Assembly: GCA_047947185.1 (NCBI GenBank)
Contig: CP170502.1
Coordinates: 1,178,001-1,242,000, forward strand
DNA: 64,000 bases
Reading direction: 5' to 3'
Origin: JANQJA01 sp047947185
GTDB lineage: Bacteria; Pseudomonadota; Gammaproteobacteria; Pseudomonadales; Azotimanducaceae
Shown here: positions 26,925 to 35,090 of the stretch, piece by piece
Layout of the letters: each line of letters starts with the position of its first letter
Numbering within the stretch: the stretch's first letter is position 1
Translations under genes and position numbers: made by a program
Notes under the pieces: model-generated
Told to the model about the DNA's origin: nothing
The model's database searches: none
What the model saw: the letters and a program-made list of their open reading frames with translations, nothing else

Positions 26925-29177
26925 TTACTGGTCTATCAGCAGGTTCTGGGATTCAATCTGCGCCGCGCGCTGCAGATCATCCCGATCGTTCTGAAGTTCG
27001 AAGGTCACGGCTTCGAGTCTACCCGTAAAGGGAAAGGGTGGCATGTATTCTGCAGTGACGCTGGAACCACAATCCCGCCCTATATCCAGTCCATAGAGGG
27101 TCTGGCGCCAGGGCAGGAGTGACAGTGGCGACTCGGCAACCTGGCTTCCATTGACGAGCAACAGGAGTTTGCCGGTGTTGTCACCCTGCTTCTCAAACCG
27201 GGCGCTGAGGCTAACTTCACCCACGGGCAAAGGCGCAGACGATCTCACATGCGTGTACTGCTGGGCGGCATAGTTGTATGTGAAGCAGAATTTGCCGTCC
27301 AACAAATACAGGCAGTAGCCACCGGTTCGGGCGCCCGCCGCAACAAGCACTCCCTGACTCCCGGCATCAATGGTGGCGCTGGCCGTAATAGCAAAACTCC
27401 GGTTGCGGATATCCGGGAGCGCAAAGCGTTCAACGTGTGGTGTCCCGGGCAGGAACCGGAACAGATTCCGGTCCAGTTCTGATCCGGGCCGGCGCATGGC
27501 AAAAAGTTCGGTGCTGCGGTCATCCAGTGGCAGCACATTGTAGCGCCCGGCTTCTGTCCACCAGCGTTCTTTCATCTCCGCCAGTTTGTCTGGGTGCACC
27601 TCAGCCAGGTCGTGGATCTCGGCAAAGTCCTCGGCCACGTGATACAGGTGCCAGACATCGTCATCAAAACTGGAGCCAGGCCGGTGCCGCGTCACAGCTT
27701 TCCAGCCGTCGTGGTAGATGGCCCTGTGGCCCAGCATTTCGTAGTACTGGGTCTTGCGTACCGAGGGTGCTTTGGCATCACCAAACGCATAAGCCATGGA
27801 CATGCCTTCGAGCGGCATCTGGTCAATGCCCTTGTAGCTGGTCGGTGCTGTTAATCCGATACACTCGAGCAGGGTTGGCATGACATCAATGGCATGGTGG
27901 TACTGGTCCCGGATTTCACCGGTTGCCTTGATCCGGGCCGGCCAGCGGATGATAAACGGGTCACGGATACCGCCTTCATAGGTATTCTGTTTGTAGTAGC
28001 GCAGCGGGCAGTTACCTACCTGCGCCCACCCCCTTGGGTAATTGTTGTAGAGGTTAGGGCCACCAATTTCATCGATATGCGCAATCATGTCTTTTGCGTG
28101 GGTGCGCATACGGTTAAAGAATGTGATCTCATTGATGACCCCGTCCCGGCCACCTTCCTGGCTGGCGCCGTTGTCACTCATCACGATGAAAATTGTGTTG
28201 TCCAGTTCACCAATCTGTTCGATGAAGTTGTACAGGCGGCCAATCTGGACATCCGTATGATCCAGGAAACCCGCAAACACCTCCTGCATGCGCGCGAACA
28301 GGCGCTGCTCATCAGGCGACAGGTCGTCCCACGCCGGGATGCCCTCATTGCGAGGGGACAGTTCGGCGGATGCCGGGATAACCCCCAGCGTTTTCTGACG
28401 CTCAAACCACTGGGCGCGAATTACATCCCAGCCGGCGTCATAACGGCCCCGGTATTTTTCGATAAACTCCGCAGGTGCCTGGTGTGGGCTGTGGGTTGCA
28501 CCAAACGCCACATAGCTGAAGAAAGGTTTGGCTGAAGTAGCCCGGATGCCGGTGATCATGTCAATAGCCTGGTCAATCATTGCCTCGGACAGGTGATAAC
28601 CGGGGTCGCTGGGTGGATCTACAGGATGGTTATCGATGGCAAGTTCCGGTGAAAACTGGTCGGTTGCCCCACCCATGAATCCGTAGAACCGGTCAAACCC
28701 GCGCCCGAGCGGCCAGTGATTCATGGGACCCGCCGGCGCTGAATCTTCCATGTTGGCGAGGTGCCACTTGCCCAGCGCCAGCGTACTGTAGCCATGCATC
28801 TGCAGCACTTCCGCAACGGTGGCGGCGCGCGGCGTAATGACACCACGACAATTGGAGAACCCGGTATCCACGTTCGACAAAAAGCGCATCCCTACCGAAT
28901 GATGGTTCCGGCCGGACAGCAGCGATGCGCGGGTGGGTGAACAGAGCGCCGTGGTATGAAAGTTGGTAAACCTGAGCCCCTCGCTGGCAATCCGGTTGAT
29001 GTTGGGCGTTTCAATGTCTGACCCGTAACAGCCCAACTGGGCAAAGCCGGTGTCATCGAAGACCACCAGTACCACGTTGGGCGCATTTTCCGGTGCCGCT
29101 GGCCGGGGTGCCCACCAGGGCTCGGATTCCGGGACGGTCTTGCCGATCCTGCCACCAAATTGTTCACTCATGGACAT
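26925..29177 (-). CDS. arylsulfatase (S1 family), cytoplasmic type
   Basis: 750 residues. The formylglycine site CSPTR is at 79-83 (TTALCSPTRASLLSGRN), preceded by the metal site VVLVVFDDTGFAQLGCYG; later blocks include GYSTLALGKWHL and the FIVMSDNGASQEGG metal site. The C-terminal 200 residues are a beta-rich domain of lectin/LamG-like appearance. No signal peptide (MSMSEQFGGRIGKTVPESEP), so the enzyme probably stays in the cytoplasm; a sulfatase-maturing enzyme would act there, but none is seen in the window. A second Met two codons in is an equally good start. Removes sulfate from an aryl or alkyl ester. Confidence 0.93.
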   Translation of the reverse strand: MSMSEQFGGRIGKTVPESEPWWAPRPAAPENAPNVVLVVFDDTGFAQLGCYGSDIETPNINRIASEGLRFTNFHTTALCSPTRASLLSGRNHHSVGMRFLSNVDTGFSNCRGVITPRAATVAEVLQMHGYSTLALGKWHLANMEDSAPAGPMNHWPLGRGFDRFYGFMGGATDQFSPELAIDNHPVDPPSDPGYHLSEAMIDQAIDMITGIRATSAKPFFSYVAFGATHSPHQAPAEFIEKYRGRYDAGWDVIRAQWFERQKTLGVIPASAELSPRNEGIPAWDDLSPDEQRLFARMQEVFAGFLDHTDVQIGRLYNFIEQIGELDNTIFIVMSDNGASQEGGRDGVINEITFFNRMRTHAKDMIAHIDEIGGPNLYNNYPRGWAQVGNCPLRYYKQNTYEGGIRDPFIIRWPARIKATGEIRDQYHHAIDVMPTLLECIGLTAPTSYKGIDQMPLEGMSMAYAFGDAKAPSVRKTQYYEMLGHRAIYHDGWKAVTRHRPGSSFDDDVWHLYHVAEDFAEIHDLAEVHPDKLAEMKERWWTEAGRYNVLPLDDRSTELFAMRRPGSELDRNLFRFLPGTPHVERFALPDIRNRSFAITASATIDAGSQGVLVAAGARTGGYCLYLLDGKFCFTYNYAAQQYTHVRSSAPLPVGEVSLSARFEKQGDNTGKLLLLVNGSQVAESPLSLLPWRQTLYGLDIGRDCGSSVTAEYMPPFPFTGRLEAVTFELQNDRDDLQRAAQIESQNLLIDQ

Positions 29178-29264
29178 CTGCTCCGGTTTGCGCGTGAATT
29201 ATTGCAGGCAAGATAGCGAAAACCGCAACGAAAGTCAGGCCAATCCGGGTGCCGGGGCCGATCA

Positions 29265-30107
29265 TCAGCGCGACAAGCGCCGGGAGATTTCCTGCAGGCG
29301 TATCACCTGCTGAACATGCAGCGGCAATTCAACCAGCCAGTCAATAAAATCAAAAACATACATCATCACCGCCAGCACCACCCCATATTTCAGCGCACCG
29401 CCTGCCACCACTGCCACAGGTGCAAACACCAGCAGCGCAATGGCGCCCAACCAGATCACCAGGTAGTTGACGGTTTCCAGGTCAGACAGTCGTATATTCC
29501 ATTTCATCAAACGGCCAAAGTGGGTCGCGGCCCTGTCAGGCCGTGGACTGCTGATTGCGCCCACCTGCTGCTCAAGCTGGCTGTTGTAACCGGCGTTCAG
29601 CCGATAATTGAGTTTACCGCTGACAACATAAACCAGCACAACCAGCAGGAACAGGAGCACACAGCCAACCAGTACGGGCAGGCTCAGGCTCGCCAGGATG
29701 ACCAGAATACCCACCAGGGAAATGAGCGCCCCGACAACCTCCGGCATGGAGTTTTCAAAAAACTCAACAAACTCGTTTAACAGCCCGGTACGAGCCGATA
29801 TCCTCGACAGGGTTGCCTGCCGCCGCCGCTCCCGGTCTACCAGTTCTGCGGCAACAATCCGGTAGATTGACGAATAGACCCGCGTGTCGTACAGGCGCCT
29901 TGCACTGCCAATGATCACCATAGCAATACCCAGGCCCGCGAGCAGCATCAGCCCAAGGTAGGTACCCGCCATCAAATCGTCAATTGCATTTCCCAGTAGC
30001 AGCGGAAACAGCAGGCCAAGCGCGGCTTCCATGACAACCAACAGGAAAGTCAGGGACATTCGCCACCTGAAACGCAGGAAAATGGCCTGCAGGGATATGA
30101 CTTCCAC
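29265..30107 (-). CDS. ABC transporter six-TM domain protein without ATPase domain
   Basis: About 280 residues, choosing the GTG at 30107; the open frame to 30428 would run into the divergent beta-lactamase gene, so its first part is not coding. TM segments include MSLTFLLVVMEAALGLLFPL, LMLLAGLGIAMVIIGSA, VGALISLVGILVILASLSLPVLVGC and VIWLGAIALLVFAPVAVVAG. It shows the elbow helix and coupling loops of exporter TMDs and stops before any Walker A or signature. Known as the six-transmembrane-domain family (usually called ABC transporter six-transmembrane domain-containing protein). Its NBD partner, if any, is not in the window. Confidence 0.75.
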   Translation of the reverse strand: MEVISLQAIFLRFRWRMSLTFLLVVMEAALGLLFPLLLGNAIDDLMAGTYLGLMLLAGLGIAMVIIGSARRLYDTRVYSSIYRIVAAELVDRERRRQATLSRISARTGLLNEFVEFFENSMPEVVGALISLVGILVILASLSLPVLVGCVLLFLLVVLVYVVSGKLNYRLNAGYNSQLEQQVGAISSPRPDRAATHFGRLMKWNIRLSDLETVNYLVIWLGAIALLVFAPVAVVAGGALKYGVVLAVMMYVFDFIDWLVELPLHVQQVIRLQEISRRLSR

Positions 30108-30256
30108 GCGAGCAAACACTCCACTGGCCGGAACTGCCGGGTCAGGCGCCTGGCAAATGTCTGCATCCAGGTGCTTTATCGGGCCAATGCCGAAGAGTAT
30201 ATTCTGCTGCGCTTGCCGTAAACATCTGCCTGTTACACCTGCACGGAACACCAGAG

Positions 30257-30594
30257 ATGAAATCAACACTCGCCTTGATTGCAGCACTACTGCTGACAGG
30301 ATGCACAACCATGCAAACAACTTATTTTCCAACTGTTGACAACTGGGACACGCTGGCACCTGCAGACGCCGGCATGGATGAAGCAGCACTGGCAAAAGTC
30401 GTCGCTTTTGCAGGAGAACAGAATTCAACCGGGCTGATCATCACGCGACATGGCAGGATTGTTGTAGAGCAATACTGGCAGGGTTGGGATGCCAGTACGT
30501 CAGATCGAATCTTCTCCTCCACCAAAAGCATCATGGCGACCCTGGTCGGCGCTGCCATTGAAGACGGATACATGGAAGGTGTCGATCAAGCAAG
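30257..30594 (+). pseudogene. 5' part of a beta-lactamase-like lipoprotein gene, cut by an IS fragment
   Basis: About 112 codons of host gene remain. Lipoprotein signal with Cys16 (ALLLTGC), then DNWDTLAPADAGMDEAALAK, GLIITRHGRIVVEQYWQGWD and the catalytic SSTK (87-90) in IFSSTKSIMATLV. The reading frame runs into the transposase fragment near 30595 and stops at 30634. The Tyr and C-terminal motifs needed for a serine hydrolase are lost. Divergent from the ABC membrane-domain gene. The rest of the gene is not found beyond the island. Confidence 0.85.
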
Positions 30595-31488
30595 GTTTGG
30601 CACCCCGGCAAACGCACTGAACGCCGCGACATGACCACGCAGGAAGTTCTCCATGCGCTGGTTCAGGTAGAACCGCAGGAAGATCTGGCGGCTCCAGGAG
30701 AGCACCATCACAAACGCCATCAGCGGTCGGCGCGCCCGGCCGATCTGCACCTGCCCAAAGTGCCCCCAGTCCACCTGCGCCTGTTCACCGGGCAGTGTTT
30801 TCAGACGCAGGTAAGCTGCCGCCGGCGGCCGCGGCCGCAACTGCGCAATACAGGCGCGGAAGTGACTGGGACCACCCGGATAGCCACGCTGGCTGACCAT
30901 GGCGTAAAGACGCGCCGCCGTCAGCCGGGGATGGCGCTCAAGCAGGTCGCGGATAAACGGCAGATACGGGTCGATGATGGAACTGCCACGCGCGCGGGTC
31001 ACCTTCGGCATACCCGCCTGCGACAACACCCGATCCACCGTCGAATGGTGCACCCCCAACTGGCTGGCAATCGTGTGCACACCCCACGGTTCAACAAAAT
31101 GGTAACGCAGGAACCGATCACAGCCGCAATGACAAAAATGGCAGACCGGAAGGTCATCCGCGTCATTGTGGCGTGGCTCAATCGCGACTACGGCGCTTCG
31201 CACTGCCTCATGCCGCAGTACAGCAGTAGCCAGCACACCAACGGAACCAGGATGCGTTACTTTTTCTCGTTGCCGCACACGATAGCGCGCCTGGCGCAGC
31301 ACATTGCAACAGCGGCCAGGGTAGTTCCGGCGGTATTTGCGTTGTGCACGTTGTTGGCTGTCCCGGCGCGCCAGGGCGGCACAACCTTGCGCGCAATAGC
31401 GCTGGCCACAGTCACAGGCGCGGCAGATGACCACCTGGCAGTGGCAGCGGGCACAATTGAACAATCGGGCATTAGCAAGCATCGACAA
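30595..31488 (-). pseudogene. IS21-type transposase (IstA), 3'-truncated, with fused zinc-ribbon N-terminus
   Basis: About 297 codons. The N-terminal 80 residues are Cys-rich (NCARCHCQVVICRACDCGQR, CHFCHCGC) and Arg-rich (RAQRKYRRNY), like small ORFs upstream of some IS21 elements. The IstA HTH follows (VHTIASQLGVHHSTVDRVLS), then the start of the core: LKTLPGEQAQVDWGHFGQVQ with the first catalytic Asp, and RQIFLRFYLNQRMENFLRGH. It stops after AFAGVPNLA, where intact IstA would go on to YDNLKSAV and the other DDE residues. No IstB partner. The truncation point is the junction with the beta-lactamase gene. Confidence 0.75.
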
Positions 31489-31768
31489 AATAAGCCGATG
31501 AGGGGCTGGATTAGATCAGATTGAGTTCAGCGGCAAATAACCGCGGGTTTGGACCGGCATACACAGCTTGTGCCAACTATAGCAATACCTCGTCGAAACA
31601 CGACGCGGTGTCAAACGGCGTTTCAAAGATTCTGGCTTGTGCTGGTGATACTTATAGCGCCTCCCACGCAAATTCCGTCTGAAATTACGAGTTGACAGTC
31701 CCAGTTCTAGGGGAGTAGCGTCGATTGAGTGACAAAACTACAACATAAACATCAGGAGGGAGCCCGCG
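31489..31768. other. island intergenic region, AT-richer
   Basis: No convincing gene. It holds a perfect -35 TTGACA at 31692-31697 with a weak -10 TAGCGT (31716-31721) and a good ribosome site (AGGAGGGAG) before the 31769 ATG. The right end of the IS21 fragment should lie here, but no terminal inverted repeat is evident. Confidence 0.5.
31692..31721 (+). promoter_or_regulatory. candidate promoter of the metalloprotease operon
   Basis: TTGACA, 18-base spacer, TAGCGT (three of six to the -10 consensus). It would start transcription about 40 bases before the 31769 ATG. Confidence 0.35.
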
Positions 31769-32539
31769 ATGTTTGTTCAAAAGTTGGTGTTCGCGTTAGC
31801 AATTCTCGCAATCACTTATCATGTGAATGCCTCCCCAGAGGCGCGCCTCATCACCAGCAACCTGCCCCAGGATCGCATTATCGATCTTGAGCTTTCTGAA
31901 CCCGAGATGCGGGATGCACTCACAGAAAAGTACGAAAGGTTTCGGTACGTCGATGTCGACAGCGAGACCATTTCGCAGATTATCTCGGGAGAGAAGCCAA
32001 TTATCCTGGTCGAGTTCTTCGACGGGGTTTTCGCGAAAGTACAAATCGAAAGCGTGAAAAGTTTCGACTTTGCCGCGTACAAGGCCTGGACCTTCGAGGC
32101 GAGATTGCTGGACTTTCCAGGAAAGGTGAAGGACGTGTTGCTTGGCACAATACGTGCGAACCACCGAACACCCACTCTGAACTTTAAGATTACGACCGAA
32201 GACGGCACCTACTTGTTAACCAATGATGCTCGTCGTGGAACGCAGATCGTCGCGAAGCGACGGAGTATCGGAAATGAGGTACCAGAATGCGGGGTCGACG
32301 ATTCAGTCGGGCCACTTACAGAAGAGCAGATTACCCAGGCGCTGCAGGATCAGCGGACAGCGTACCAGGAGTATCAGCAGCGAATGATTTACGATCCCGA
32401 TAATCCTTCGCCTGAAAGGATCGCGCGGATCCAGGGCGTGCTGCAAATGTGGCGTGACCAACCCGAGTTAAGAGAGATTGCCGAAGATGAGCTTAAGCGT
32501 CTTGGAGTGGGTTTGCCCGACGCGGAAGGCAAGCAATGA
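31769..32539 (+). CDS. secreted protein, partner of metzincin protease (prodomain-like)
   Basis: 256 residues. Signal peptide (LVFALAILAITYHVNAS). A beta-rich middle (PIILVEFFDGVFAKVQIESV, TLNFKITTEDGTYLLTND) resembles the pro-regions of bacterial reprolysin-like proteases, which also carry a 'T.DG.Y.L' strand. The C-terminal 80 residues are helical (EEQITQALQDQRTAYQEYQQ). ATGA overlap with the protease gene. I propose it is a separately encoded propeptide or inhibitor of that protease; there is no direct evidence. Base composition by eye is lower in G+C than most of the window, as expected of transferred DNA. No family recognised. Confidence 0.55.
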   Translation: MFVQKLVFALAILAITYHVNASPEARLITSNLPQDRIIDLELSEPEMRDALTEKYERFRYVDVDSETISQIISGEKPIILVEFFDGVFAKVQIESVKSFDFAAYKAWTFEARLLDFPGKVKDVLLGTIRANHRTPTLNFKITTEDGTYLLTNDARRGTQIVAKRRSIGNEVPECGVDDSVGPLTEEQITQALQDQRTAYQEYQQRMIYDPDNPSPERIARIQGVLQMWRDQPELREIAEDELKRLGVGLPDAEGKQ

Positions 32540-33642
32540 AGAATCTTGGCCTAATAATCCTTACTGCCGCCATGTTGCTCACGTCTTGCCTCACGTGGGC
32601 GGTAGACAACGACATTCGCATCCTTCCGATCTACACGCCACAGGTCGCAATCGATGAAGACAAAGTTGACTCTATGGTAGAGCAGTTGCAACAACTGGTG
32701 CTCACTTGGACAGCATCCGGGTTAGACGCTAGCCGTCAAGTTGTAGTGTTGACTCCAATTCAGTTGCCGCTCACCGACGGCACGTCAAAATCCTCTCAAC
32801 GGCTGGAGATGAAATTTGATTCGATGGCAATGAATGCTCGTAACCAGCACAAAGCCGATGTTGTGCTCAAGTTCGTGGCCGATCTGCCTGGAGCTTGTGG
32901 TACAACCGATGATCTGTTTACCATGCTTTACGGGTTCTCGCCAAATCCCGCAACCGGCATCGATAGCTCCCTGGTCAAGAGGGAGTTTGGACACTATGGC
33001 ATCATCAGAGTACTTTGCTCAGACGAGCTTACAGCAGCTCATGAACTCGGCCACATTTTTGGGGCTGCGCACCAACCCGATATCGTCACTTCTGAAGGTG
33101 CATTTCCTTCGAGTCGCGCATTAGTTACTCAACATGATTCCACCGTTGTTTCCACAATTTATACTCCGGCAAATTTTCGAAAAGGCAGATATTCCCAGGC
33201 CGGCACGTCGTGGGGAGACAGCCAACACGACAATCAGCACACGATGGATGTAGTTGGTCTAAGCATTGCGAACTATCGAATCTCAGAGCTTGGCCCGTTC
33301 CACAACCCGGTCGTTACAGAGCTTTGGCCATCTGGCTGCGGTGGTTGGCCAATGGGCATGGAAGGCTTCAGATCCTATATCGTGGGCTATGACTCTCATC
33401 CTGATCAATCCCATTTTCGGCTTTACAAGATCGTCAATGGTGTACCAATCTACACGAACTCGGAGACACATCTGCAACAAATGATGCGGTGGACGAACAC
33501 CGTCCCTCACCAGATTCAGGTTTCAGCCTGCAACTCGAGTGGCTCATGCTTACCGAAAGAGAACTTTTTCATCTCACCTGACGTAGGCAATTGCGCATCA
33601 GATCCGTCGATACCGGGTTCGCCTGGCGACATCGGATTTTGA
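32536..33642 (+). CDS. secreted zinc metalloprotease, metzincin (reprolysin-like)
   Basis: 368 residues with an export signal (LIILTAAMLLTSC; LTSC may also be a lipobox, Cys18). The zinc site is the full metzincin motif HELGHIFGAAH at 169-179, within ELTAAHELGHIFGAAHQPD, so His169, His173 and His179 bind zinc and Glu170 is the base. Pre-motif region: NQHKADVVLKFVADLPGACG, like M12B reprolysins. Several Cys pairs may form disulfides. After about residue 265 there is a C-terminal domain (WPSGCGGWPMGMEGFRSYI). The Met-turn could not be located with certainty. Overlaps the upstream gene (ATGA). Likely cleaves extracellular or envelope proteins. Confidence 0.85.
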   Translation: MKNLGLIILTAAMLLTSCLTWAVDNDIRILPIYTPQVAIDEDKVDSMVEQLQQLVLTWTASGLDASRQVVVLTPIQLPLTDGTSKSSQRLEMKFDSMAMNARNQHKADVVLKFVADLPGACGTTDDLFTMLYGFSPNPATGIDSSLVKREFGHYGIIRVLCSDELTAAHELGHIFGAAHQPDIVTSEGAFPSSRALVTQHDSTVVSTIYTPANFRKGRYSQAGTSWGDSQHDNQHTMDVVGLSIANYRISELGPFHNPVVTELWPSGCGGWPMGMEGFRSYIVGYDSHPDQSHFRLYKIVNGVPIYTNSETHLQQMMRWTNTVPHQIQVSACNSSGSCLPKENFFISPDVGNCASDPSIPGSPGDIGF

Positions 33643-33773
33643 GTCGACGGGGGATTGCTATGGATTGATGGCCTGCTGAGGTGATCCGATTCGACCCGAC
33701 GGGCCGGCTTCACCCATGCGAGCCATTGATAGCAACTTGACGAGCCTATAGCTTTCGGGTCCAAGTTCAGTTG
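33643..33773. other. non-coding stretch after the metalloprotease gene
   Basis: No gene, repeat or clear terminator recognised between the protease stop and the end of the decayed IS91 transposase. Confidence 0.4.
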
Positions 33774-34690
33774 TCACTTGGGTAACACCAAGACATCAGG
33801 GCTACGAGTAATCACCGTCGTAGCAGGCACCTGAGGGACGATGACAATTCCGCTGGGTGCTTCGATTAGCCCCGCTTGCGGGGCTTGGGCATCGTCTTCT
33901 TCCTGGATCAGATCCAGATACGCTGACTCAGCATCCCTGTATAAGTACCCTGCTCATTCCAGGTATCGTGAAACCCGTTTAGCGATCGTATGTGTGATCT
34001 TGTTCAGATCTTCCGCGGTCGATGGCTTCACCGGCCAGAAATAGCCTTTTGGGTCGTAGACACCATTCAGGTAAAGCATGTGGAAGTGCAAGTTAGTGGG
34101 CCGCATGCGGATTAAGGGCTGAGCCGAAGCGCTGAATCAACGTGACTGCGCCACTTTGCGCCCTTGATTTCACGGTTCTTCCAGATCGTGTGATCAGATA
34201 AGTGCTGATCACACGATGCACGATAGTCCGAACACGGCTCATCACCGTCGGATTAGTCGCGAAGAGATAACGCAAGGGAAACGGTACACTCAGCACCCAC
34301 TGCCGGACCGGTCTCTTCGGGAGGACCTCATCCACCAGATGTGCAGCGCTATCAACCATCCGCCTTGCACCACACGAAGGACAGAACTCACGTCTCTTGC
34401 AACTGAAGGTACGGGGCCGCCCAGGTCAGCTTCTCATGATGACAGGTCTCACATCGAACACGCAGAAAGCCATGCTCGAGACGACCGCACTTCAGATAGT
34501 CTTCAAACTCTCTGACAACATAACCCGGCAGGCCCTGCCCTGCTCTGCCAACATGTTTTGGAAGTGAGGCCAGTGTTCATTAACCAGTTGGTAAAGAAGC
34601 GTGTTCTCTGGTTGGTGTCTTCGATATTGAAACGGACCAACGGACCAGACATTGTCCTGGAGTGTATTGGCAGGCAAACTTGAGCGTCAC
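33774..34690 (-). pseudogene. IS91-family transposase (Y2-type), decayed
   Basis: Reverse-strand fragments in different frames form an IS91 transposase: RRHQPENTLLYQLVNEHWPH; after a frameshift CGRLEHGFLRVRCETCHHEK (zinc-binding region); after another, SAAHLVDEVLPKRPVRQWVL and SVPFPLRYLFATN; SGAVTLIQRFGSALNPHAAH; after a third shift, HMLYLNGVYDPKGYFWPVKP and THTIAKRVSRYLE, then an in-frame TGA, and AGYLYRDAESAYLDLIQEED. It ends PDVLVLPK and a stop at 33774. At least four disabling lesions, so inactive. The C-terminal part after 'YLDL' is shorter than in full-length elements. IS91 elements move by rolling circle and often carry neighbouring genes. Confidence 0.8.
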
Positions 34691-34749
34691 GATTTGAGTG
34701 TGCCAAACAGACTTACCCCCTGGCAGCCAATTCAGTCTAGCAAGAGGAA

Positions 34750-34936
34750 CCTTTCCCTGCAGCACTTCCATCACGCCGAGAATGGGATCAGTAATTGGCT
34801 CGTCAAACCCGACCCGGGCAACACCGTATGCGACAACCAGCATATAGGTCACTGCCGCTACAAACAGGCTGGTGGCGGCAACAAAACCTACCCGCGCCGG
34901 GAGGCGACTGCTCACTTTACGCTGCCCCTGCTGCAT
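34750..34936 (-). pseudogene. 5' fragment of a membrane-protein gene
   Basis: About 60 codons from the ATG at 34936: a basic start (MQQGQRKVSSRLPARVG), one TM helix (FVAATSLFVAAVTYMLVVAYG) and DEPITDPILGVMEVLQG. The frame then continues into DNA next to the IS91 relic with no further hydrophobic pattern, so the gene is probably truncated near 34750. The family is not recognised. Confidence 0.4.
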
Positions 34937-35090
34937 CCCATGGACGCCCGCAACGTTTTGGGATTATGCCCGTTGGCCCGTGTTGTCCCGGTCCTGTTTT
35001 CCACCATCACACCCTGCCCGCAAGTCCCTGGCTGCATCTTGCATTGCGGCAGTATTTCCCGCAAGAAGTTGGTGTGACGCCAAATCCTGC
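34937..35090. other. spacer, nothing recognised
   Basis: Between the membrane-protein fragment and the aminotransferase stop. No gene or clear signal seen on either strand. Confidence 0.3.

Noticed and set aside
30631..31524. 297-codon plus-strand open frame across the IS21 fragment
   Set aside because: Antisense to recognisable IstA sequence; His/Arg-rich without domain features.
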